This document shows positions 22,907 through 28,362 of a stretch of 28,362 nt of DNA, one piece after another. Location: assembly GCF_037389425.1 (NCBI RefSeq), contig NZ_JBBHKR010000090.1, positions 1-28,362 of the forward strand, read 5' to 3'. The notes under the pieces are model-generated. The model had not been told where the DNA came from and made no database searches. It saw nothing but the letters and a program-made list of their open reading frames with translations. The stretch comes from Stygiolobus sp037389425. Lineage in GTDB: Archaea; Thermoproteota; Thermoprotei_A; Sulfolobales; Sulfolobaceae. Each line of letters opens with the position of its first letter. Position 1 is the stretch's first letter. The translations under genes and the position numbers were made by a program.

Positions 22907-24444
22907 TACCACATCACCCTATAAGAAGACTGAGCTGAAATACCGTAGGTCTTCCATCCGGAGGTTCTTCTTGTTGTATTTTGCTGCTGTTGTGTAGATA
23001 TTGTTGCTTTCTTCATATAGCCTCTCTCATAAATTGATGCTGCTAATGCAGCCTTCATATCTTCCTTAGCCTTCAGGTATTTAACAAATTGTTCCCTCTT
23101 CTCTGAAATGTATGCTGTTGTGAACTTTCCTTTTAAGAAGTCCTCATCTCTGGATATCCATTTGTATAACTCGATAACAGTCTTAATTCCTCCAATCTTA
23201 TAGTCATTTAACGCTCTTATACCAGCTTGTATTGCATATTCTCTATTCTCACCATAAACGATTAATTTAGAAACTAAAGAATCATAATACGGAGGTACGT
23301 AGCTACCAGCAGTTATACCACTATCTACCCTTACTCCAGGGCCTGAGGGCTCCTTGTAGTAAGTGACATATCCAGAGCTACCGGTGAAGTCATTTATAGG
23401 ATCTTCAGCATTTATTCTATATTCTATAGCATGTCCTCTATATCTCTTATTTAATTCCTCCTGCGTAAAAGGTAAATAACCATCAGCTGCGAGATTTATC
23501 TGCAACTTTACAAGGTCTATTCTGAATATCAATTCAGTTACTGGGTGCTCTACTTGTAGTCGTTTGTTCAATTCTAAGAAGTAGAAGTCTCTAGTTACGT
23601 CAGAAAATACGGTTTCAAATGTACCCAAAGTGTGATACTTTATAATTTGTCCGAACTTGATAATGGGTTCGAACATTCTCTCTCTGTCTTCCATTTTCAG
23701 AGCTGGAGAAGGTGCTTCTTCTATCAACTTCTGGTTTCTCCTCTGGATAGTGCATTCTCTCTCCCATGCTACTACGTAATTTCCATGTCTGTCTCCAATT
23801 AACTGGAATTCTATGTGCCTCGGATTAACAGCTGCTTTTTCGATATATAGATCAGCTTTACCGAACGCTTGATATGCTAATCTTTTATTCCTCTCCCAAA
23901 CCTCCTGTAATTGCTCAGGATTATCTACTCTAGTTATACCAGTACCTCCTCCTCCGAATGCAGCCTTTACCATAATTGGGTAACCTATTTTTTCCGCTAG
24001 TTTCAGGGCTTCATCTAGGCTTTCTAATGGTCCGTCGGAACCGGGTGAAATGGGAACTCCTGCCATTTTAGCTATTCTCTTTCCGTCCAACTTACTCTTT
24101 ATCGATCTCATTGCTTCTACCGAGGGTCCTATCCATGTTATGCCAGCTTTTAGTACTGCTTCCGCGAAGTCAGCGTTTTCTGACAAGAATCCGTAACCAG
24201 GGTGGACAGCATCTGCATGCGCTTTTTCAGCAGCGTCGATAATTGCCTGAATGTTCAGGTAGCTCTGTAACGCAGGAGCAGGCCCAATATAATAAGCTTC
24301 ATCAGCATACTTCACATGTAAAGCGTATTTATCAGCTTCAGAGTATACAGCAACTGCTTTCATTCCCATCTCTTTAATTGCCTTCATTACTCTTACTGCT
24401 ATTTCTCCTCTGTTTGCTACGAGAACTTTATTGAATGGTGGCAT
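22906..24444 (-). CDS. accC: biotin carboxylase subunit of acyl-CoA carboxylase
   Basis: This ATP-grasp enzyme carboxylates the biotin on AccB using bicarbonate and ATP. The 512 residues show NKVLVANRGEIAVRVMKA at 5-22, HPGYGFLSENADFA near 81, the glycine-rich loop KAAFGGGGTGI near 160, ERECTIQRRNQKLIEEAPSPA near 230, and ELNKRLQVEHPVTE near 290. A Ser/Thr/Gln-rich tail of about 40 residues extends past the usual end. It is the first gene of the accC-accB pair, which overlap at the stop/start. Confidence 0.95.
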   Translation of the reverse strand: MPPFNKVLVANRGEIAVRVMKAIKEMGMKAVAVYSEADKYALHVKYADEAYYIGPAPALQSYLNIQAIIDAAEKAHADAVHPGYGFLSENADFAEAVLKAGITWIGPSVEAMRSIKSKLDGKRIAKMAGVPISPGSDGPLESLDEALKLAEKIGYPIMVKAAFGGGGTGITRVDNPEQLQEVWERNKRLAYQAFGKADLYIEKAAVNPRHIEFQLIGDRHGNYVVAWERECTIQRRNQKLIEEAPSPALKMEDRERMFEPIIKFGQIIKYHTLGTFETVFSDVTRDFYFLELNKRLQVEHPVTELIFRIDLVKLQINLAADGYLPFTQEELNKRYRGHAIEYRINAEDPINDFTGSSGYVTYYKEPSGPGVRVDSGITAGSYVPPYYDSLVSKLIVYGENREYAIQAGIRALNDYKIGGIKTVIELYKWISRDEDFLKGKFTTAYISEKREQFVKYLKAKEDMKAALAASIYERGYMKKATISTQQQQNTTRRTSGWKTYGISAQSSYRVMW

Positions 24445-24472
24445 TTTAAGTCATAATATTATTGTTTTAGGG

Positions 24473-24482
24473 GTTTAAAAGG
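24473..24482 (-). promoter_or_regulatory. TATA box of accC
   Basis: CCTTTTAAAC on the minus strand ends 28 nt before the accC ATG, the spacing of a leaderless message. Confidence 0.5.
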
Positions 24483-24513
24483 TTTTAACTTTACAAATTG
24501 TTTCGTGTAAATT

Positions 24514-24525
24514 AAAAAAAGAAAA
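24514..24525 (-). terminator. T-rich terminator of the box C/D sRNA
   Basis: Directly after box D the minus strand reads CTTTTCTTTTTTT. Such pyrimidine runs end many archaeal small RNAs. Confidence 0.5.
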
Positions 24526-24581
24526 GTTCAGTGCTCGCGCTTTGTCATCATACTCAGTTCCCGGATTCCACATCATCTTTT
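24526..24581 (-). ncRNA. box C/D sRNA (2'-O-methylation guide)
   Basis: The minus strand shows all four boxes. Box C is GATGATGT (24570-24577), then a 12-nt guide GGAATCCGGGAA, box D' CTGA (24554-24557), box C' ATGATGA (24545-24551), a 13-nt guide CAAAGCGCGAGCA, and box D CTGA (24528-24531). Flanking GAAAAAG and ACTTTTC can form the short terminal stem. By the N+5 rule each guide would direct methylation of a C, in UUCCCGGAUUCC and UGCUCGCGCUUUG. I could not assign the target RNAs. It lies in the gap between the ABC permease and accC. Confidence 0.85.
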
Positions 24582-24648
24582 TCAAAATGTAAGTCGAGCA
24601 TAATAAATTCATAAGTAACTGTTCAAGGTAAAGCTGAGAAAAAGGGGT

Positions 24649-26286
24649 TTAAGCTAAGTATATTCCTTCTTCTGCTACATACTTTTGCCTAGACAAGTCC
24701 ATAAGTTTTCTAGTAAATAGTATTGAGTATAATACTACTATTATTCCGAAGAGGAACGAAAGCCATACTGCGTCTGCTATGTCTCCCACATTTGTGTAAT
24801 AGACTATGTCCCTCATCATCCCGGTTCTAACGTATAAGTTATGTCCATTTATTATGTTAGGCCAGTATTCTGCTATTGCTAAACCACCCCATGCACTATT
24901 TATGGTGCTTGACAAACCGGTAACTATGTAAGGTAGTGTGCTCGGGAGTATTATACTTTTCATTTTCTCAAAGAAACCTAACTGGTAATTTTTCATGATT
25001 TCCCAATACTGTGTAGGCATGTTCTTTACCCCTAGCCAGAAACTGTAAAATAAGTAATAAAACGTAGATATAAAGCCGATAAATAGTACATAAAACTCGT
25101 TGGTGAAAGGTCCAAAGACTTCGTGAACAAGCGGTAAAGTAACTAGATAGACTAGGGGAATATAAGCAGGGGCAGGTAATGTAGCAAAGGACTGGATCAC
25201 TGGAATTACTACTTTTTCAACTCTCTCGTGAGTAGATAAATAATAACCTAGAAATACAGCAAGTAAAAAGGAAACTCCAGCTATTATTCCTACTCTCAGG
25301 TAATCGACACCTATAGCGACTAAATCTCTTGGTATTGAAGAAATTAGCTGAGCCCATTCGGTAAAGGGTACGGATATTATAATTCCCACAGCACCGTATA
25401 TAATTAAGACTAGCAATACTACGCCTATAGTCCCACCTACAATTTTCCATAATTTTTCTCTTTTACGCGGCTCCTCGTAATAGTCTTCAGTGGAACTTCT
25501 CCTGAGTTTGTCTAAAGTAGGGAATACTCTAGCTATTTTAGTGAAAGTTGGCAAACTGTTTGTAACCCTTAAAGAACTTCTTATATTAAGCCTACCTTTC
25601 TTTCTTATAATCATCTCGGTGTCTAAACCATATTTAGAAACGCTGTACTTTGCAAATTCCCTGAGTAAGTATGTTATTACAGCTACAAAGATTCCGATTA
25701 CAACTACACCTTCTAAAGCTCCTAGGTAGTTTCCTTCTTGGGTTAAATTAGCTATGACCGAACCTATGCCGAAAACCTCAAAATTTCTAGTACCTACACT
25801 AAAAACCTCGCTTACGGTTATGTAGAATAAGCCATCAGAAAAACTCGACATTAGCTCAGAAGCTATCCGCGGAACAGAATATGGAATATAAAGTTTTAGC
25901 ATCTTCCCCCAAAAACCTAGTTTATAGTTTTCGGTGACTTCTACTAAGTCATGAGGAATTGTCTTAAAAGCCTGATAAATCCCCATCCAGATATTCCATA
26001 CTGTTGCTGTGAACACTAAGAAGAGTACAGATAATTCTATACCTAAGCCACCGCCAATATCATAAACGAAGAAGATAAATACTATAGGTAGGAAACTAAA
26101 GACCGGGACTGACTCAAAAACTTCGCTTAAGCTAATGTAAGTGTTTTCAAAAACCTTGCTCTTAATAGAAGCCCATGCTAGAAACCACCCACTGACTATG
26201 GAAAATAGAATAGTTATCCATACTCTTCCTATAGATACCAACGAAGCCAAAATAAGGGTAGGAAGTATGGAGAGAAAGTCGGTCAA
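24649..26286 (-). CDS. ABC transporter permease, two fused NitT/TauT-type domains
   Basis: This 545-residue membrane protein is made of two tandem permease modules separated by a charged linker at about 230-280. Each module has an EAA-type cytoplasmic loop that contacts the ATPase: VTENYKLGFWGKMLKLYIPYS near 119 and MKNYQLGFFEKMKSIILPST near 435. About twelve hydrophobic segments can be seen. The start is TTG at 26286, overlapping the ATPase stop by 4 nt with GGTGAG upstream. The family imports nitrate, sulfonates, taurine or similar; the substrate here cannot be told, and no binding-protein gene is adjacent. Confidence 0.85.
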   Translation of the reverse strand: MTDFLSILPTLILASLVSIGRVWITILFSIVSGWFLAWASIKSKVFENTYISLSEVFESVPVFSFLPIVFIFFVYDIGGGLGIELSVLFLVFTATVWNIWMGIYQAFKTIPHDLVEVTENYKLGFWGKMLKLYIPYSVPRIASELMSSFSDGLFYITVSEVFSVGTRNFEVFGIGSVIANLTQEGNYLGALEGVVVIGIFVAVITYLLREFAKYSVSKYGLDTEMIIRKKGRLNIRSSLRVTNSLPTFTKIARVFPTLDKLRRSSTEDYYEEPRKREKLWKIVGGTIGVVLLVLIIYGAVGIIISVPFTEWAQLISSIPRDLVAIGVDYLRVGIIAGVSFLLAVFLGYYLSTHERVEKVVIPVIQSFATLPAPAYIPLVYLVTLPLVHEVFGPFTNEFYVLFIGFISTFYYLFYSFWLGVKNMPTQYWEIMKNYQLGFFEKMKSIILPSTLPYIVTGLSSTINSAWGGLAIAEYWPNIINGHNLYVRTGMMRDIVYYTNVGDIADAVWLSFLFGIIVVLYSILFTRKLMDLSRQKYVAEEGIYLA

Positions 26287-27014
26287 ATAGTCTCACCTTT
26301 TCCATCCGTTAATTTCTTTTTGAGAGATGGGCTCAATAACTTGTAAAGAGTATCTACGTATTCTTGTAATTCGGGGTCGTGCTGATCTCTCGGTCTTGGT
26401 AAGTTAATTTTTATATCGCCGACTACAGTGGCAGGTATACCGTTTAAGACATAAACTCTATCCGCCAGTTCTACAACTTCGAATAAGTTGTGAGATACTA
26501 ATACCACCGTCTTCAATGGAGACTCTTCGCTAAACAACATTTGGTAAACTTCTTGCCTAAGACCCTCAGCTGTCAACTCATCTAAGTGGGAGAAAGGTTC
26601 GTCCATAAGAAGGACTAGAGGTTCAGCAGCTAGTGCTCTAGCTATGGCTATTCTTTGCCTCATTCCTCCGCTCATTTGTTTAGGATAGAAGTTCTCAAAT
26701 CCTGATAGTCCAACTAACTCAAGCATCTTTTTAGCAATCCTTATTTCCTCCTCTTTAGAGAGTTTTCTATACTTTAACCCGAGTCTAACATTATCAAGGG
26801 CTGTCATCCAAGGGAATGTAGCTATCGATTGATGGATAAGTGCTATCTTAGGAGAAGGTTGAAGAACTCTCTTCCCTAGTAATCTCACTTCTCCCTCTTT
26901 TGGTTGAACGAACCCTCCTAGAATTCGCAACAAGGTTGATTTTCCTATTCCAGAGGGGCCAACTATAGCAACTAGTTCGTTATCGTGCATTTCCATGTTA
27001 ACATGTCTTATCAC
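26283..27014 (-). CDS. ABC transporter ATP-binding protein, NitT/TauT type, 5' end probably frameshifted
   Basis: This ATPase drives the adjacent permease. From GTG 27014 it has 243 residues: Walker A GPSGIGKST at 19-27, Q-loop HQSIATFPW near 77-85, signature MSGGMRQR near 114, Walker B VLLMDEPFSH near 134, and the H-loop VVLVSHN near 171. Normal family members have about 20 more residues forming the first beta strand. That strand is encoded upstream in the same frame (ILETIDLGYAYVEDNF) but has no start codon. An ATG at 27070 with AGGTGGT before it, and a TATA-like TTAAAAG 25 nt earlier, is one base out of frame. Either a base was lost near 27060-27067 or translation begins at 27014. Confidence 0.85.
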   Translation of the reverse strand: MIRHVNMEMHDNELVAIVGPSGIGKSTLLRILGGFVQPKEGEVRLLGKRVLQPSPKIALIHQSIATFPWMTALDNVRLGLKYRKLSKEEEIRIAKKMLELVGLSGFENFYPKQMSGGMRQRIAIARALAAEPLVLLMDEPFSHLDELTAEGLRQEVYQMLFSEESPLKTVVLVSHNLFEVVELADRVYVLNGIPATVVGDIKINLPRPRDQHDPELQEYVDTLYKLLSPSLKKKLTDGKGETI

Positions 27015-27070
27015 GAAGTTGTCCTCAACGTAAGCATACCCAAGATCTATCGTCTCTAAGATTCTTCCAT

Positions 27071-27503
27071 CTGACCACCTAAGGCAAAGGTCTTTTAACC
27101 ATTTAAAAATTTTACTCTTAACTTAGAGAGAATATATTTAGGTTATTTCGATGGGGCGTAAAAGATATCACAAAAACAGACAAGAAGTTATTATAAATTT
27201 AATGAAATATTTAGTGATATGAATGCTCTTTAGTTCTAGAAACTATCTGTCTCTATTAAAAAGAACTAGAGTTGAAATAATTCTAGTAATTAAATCTAAT
27301 TATGTATTTTAGCATTACTTAAATAAATTAAGTATAATTACGAATAAACATAATATTTGCGAATAATGCTTAAATCCCTGAAATAGTATTTATTAAATAA
27401 CTAATTAAAATATGCTTAGTTTACCATAATTTCATTTGTTATTTATTTTAAGCGAAGCGAAAGTTTATTAGTACGAAATACAAGAATTTATTTGTGATAA
27501 AAT
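27071..27503. other. AT-rich 430-bp intergenic region with inverted repeats
   Basis: No convincing gene lies between the ABC operon and tatA. The DNA is strikingly AT-rich. Inverted repeats include TAGTTCT/AGAACTA (27231-27237 and 27262-27268), TACTTAA/TTAAGTA (27316-27322 and 27328-27334), and AGCATTA/TAATGCT (27311-27317 and 27365-27371). CGAATAA occurs twice 20 bp apart (about 27340 and 27360). A 23-codon ORF at 27151-27222 begins MGRKRYHKNRQEV. I see no origin-recognition-box consensus. Confidence 0.6.
27462..27471 (+). promoter_or_regulatory. TATA box of the tat operon
   Basis: AGTTTATTAG lies about 33 nt before the tatA ATG. A GTGAT motif near 27494-27498 may act as ribosome-binding site in a short leader. 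Confidence 0.45.
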
Positions 27504-27794
27504 ATGGTAGGGTTAGTTCCTAATGACGTGATAATACTAATCATTGTCGCCATAATAGTGTTCTTTGGTGCATCTAAAATCCCTGAGATCTTTAGGTCTT
27601 TGGGTAGGGCAACCGGCGAATTCAAGAAGGGTAAGATGGAAGCTGAAATGGAGTTAATGCAAATGCAACAAGCTCAAAACCAGAATTTCCAACAGCTTCA
27701 GTCTTCTAAAGAAGCAGAACTACAGAGAAAGATAGAAGAACTACAGAAACAGTTAGAGGAGCTCAAAAAGCAGCAAAGGCAACAGAATAGTTGA
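27504..27794 (+). CDS. tatA: Tat translocase subunit TatA
   Basis: TatA forms the protein-conducting element of the twin-arginine pathway for folded proteins. The 96 residues have an N-terminal membrane helix (VIILIIVAIIVFF, 9-21), the hinge FGASKIPEIFRSLGRATGEFKKG (amphipathic helix) and a Gln-rich coiled-coil tail from about residue 50 (MQQAQNQNFQQLQ, then KIEELQKQLEELKKQQ). It is the first gene of a tat operon; the next gene's start follows after about 20 nt. Confidence 0.93.
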   Translation: MVGLVPNDVIILIIVAIIVFFGASKIPEIFRSLGRATGEFKKGKMEAEMELMQMQQAQNQNFQQLQSSKEAELQRKIEELQKQLEELKKQQRQQNS

Positions 27795-27814
27795 ATCCCC
27801 TAAAGGTGGGGGAT

Positions 27815-28171
27815 ATGATTAATTCAATAGATGATTTTTTGGTTTTAGTATTAGTTGGTCTCCTCCTATTTTCAGGTGATAAGAATTCCTTATCCGCTAT
27901 AAAGTCTGCTATTAGAGGGTATAACGAACTCAAGAGAAAACAGAGTGAATTAGTGAGTGAACTCAGGAGAGAATTAGAGGATGTGACAAACTCTACCGAC
28001 GAAATAGTAAGAGAGACTACTCAAGTAACTTCTAGAGCTTTTAGGGAGACGTCAACTACTCTGAATGACGCAGCTAAAGATATAAGAGTAAAGATCTTGG
28101 AAGAAAGAATAAGGGAATTAGAAGAGGAAATTGAAAGGCTCAAAAAGCAACAAGGTGGCGTTAATAAATGA
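27815..28171 (+). CDS. second TatA/TatB-like subunit
   Basis: This 118-residue protein has the TatA/B layout: a short hydrophobic helix (FLVLVLVGLLLF, 7-18), a hinge SGDKN, an amphipathic helix (SAIKSAIRGYNELKRK), and a long coiled coil to the C-terminus (EERIRELEEEIERLKKQQ). It lacks the FG-KIPE hinge sequence of TatA, so it may take the TatB role. I chose ATG at 27815 because AGGTGGGGG immediately upstream is a strong ribosome-binding site; a TTG at 27791 is in frame but has none. Its stop overlaps the tatC start (ATGA). Confidence 0.8.
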   Translation: MINSIDDFLVLVLVGLLLFSGDKNSLSAIKSAIRGYNELKRKQSELVSELRRELEDVTNSTDEIVRETTQVTSRAFRETSTTLNDAAKDIRVKILEERIRELEEEIERLKKQQGGVNK

Positions 28172-28362
28172 GTTATCAGAGAGAGACTCAAGACAAAGAA
28201 TTACCCTTACTAGAGCATATTAAGGAATTACTTACTAGGATTAAAAGAGTGGTTATGATTTTGGCTTTTTTCTTCATACTATACTTTATGTTTGGAATTG
28301 CATTCATACAAATAGGTTCTTTTACAGTTCCGATTCTTTATCCCTCACTATATAATAGTATA
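28168..28362 (+). CDS. tatC: Tat translocase subunit TatC, 5' part
   Basis: The first 65 codons of tatC run off the window. LLEHIKELLTRIKRVV near 14-29 is the conserved N-terminal cytoplasmic segment that binds twin-arginine signals, and MILAFFFILYFMFGIAFI near 30-47 is the first membrane helix. The ATG overlaps the stop of the preceding gene, so the three tat genes are one operon. Confidence 0.9.
   Translation, partial: MSYQRETQDKELPLLEHIKELLTRIKRVVMILAFFFILYFMFGIAFIQIGSFTVPILYPSLYNSI

Noticed and set aside
27071..27503. Replication origin
   Set aside because: AT-rich and repetitive, but I found no origin-recognition-box consensus and no cdc6 or whiP gene nearby.
1..28362. tRNA or rRNA genes, CRISPR arrays, complete insertion sequences
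   Set aside because: No T-arm or cloverleaf pattern, no regularly spaced repeats and no transposase-length ORF were seen on either strand.

Overview
The window looks like chromosomal DNA from a thermoacidophilic crenarchaeon of the order Sulfolobales. The base composition is AT-rich. TATA boxes often lie about 25-30 nt before a start codon, as in leaderless transcripts. GTG and TTG starts are common. The gene content is typical of the order: a TIP49-like ATPase, Hel308, a split GMP synthase, an SsoPTP-like phosphatase, archaeal NadM, a three-gene acyl-CoA carboxylase, an archaeal Tat cluster and box C/D guide RNAs. I cannot fix the genus from sequence alone.

Region 1 (1-3042) is the most unusual part: a decayed NAD de novo locus. 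nadC (140-975, minus) carries an internal 335-bp inversion (327-661) bounded by 6-bp inverted repeats. Flipping that segment on paper restores the reading frame across both junctions. nadC also has a one-base frameshift. nadB (1605-3042, plus) has lost its ATG (now ACG), a Rossmann glycine, two reading-frame registers and three sense codons. The intact glutaminase subunit of GMP synthase lies upstream of nadC and overlaps it by 4 nt. The salvage-side genes pncA (11.2 kb) and nadM (8.0 kb) are intact, which suggests reliance on nicotinamide/nicotinate salvage unless other nadB/nadC copies exist.

Region 2 (3.0-16.5 kb) is mostly housekeeping: a NUDIX hydrolase, RvB/TIP49 ATPase, proC, an AIM24-family protein, an M61-PDZ protease, nadM, a GlcD-like flavoprotein, a dual-specificity phosphatase overlapping endonuclease V, pncA with a DHH phosphoesterase, a single-cysteine peroxiredoxin, a metallophosphoesterase, and DUF763 overlapping citrate synthase.

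Region 3 (16.5-20.8 kb) holds a phosphate module (PhoU-like DUF47 protein, convergent with a PiT transporter led by a ribbon-helix-helix regulator), then hel308 and a small overlapping ORF.

Region 4 (20.7-24.5 kb, minus) encodes the biotin-dependent acetyl/propionyl-CoA carboxylase: accC-accB, then pccB with its own promoter. In Sulfolobales this enzyme serves the 3-hydroxypropionate/4-hydroxybutyrate CO2-fixation cycle.

Region 5 (24.5-28.4 kb) contains a NitT/TauT-like ABC importer (two-domain permease plus an ATPase whose 5' end looks frameshifted), an AT-rich 430-bp gap, and a tatA - second tatA/B-like gene - tatC operon cut by the window edge.

Two unannotated box C/D sRNA candidates were found on the minus strand by reading box spacing: one at about 3.5 kb overlapping the stop codon of the TIP49 gene, and one at about 24.55 kb between the permease and accC.
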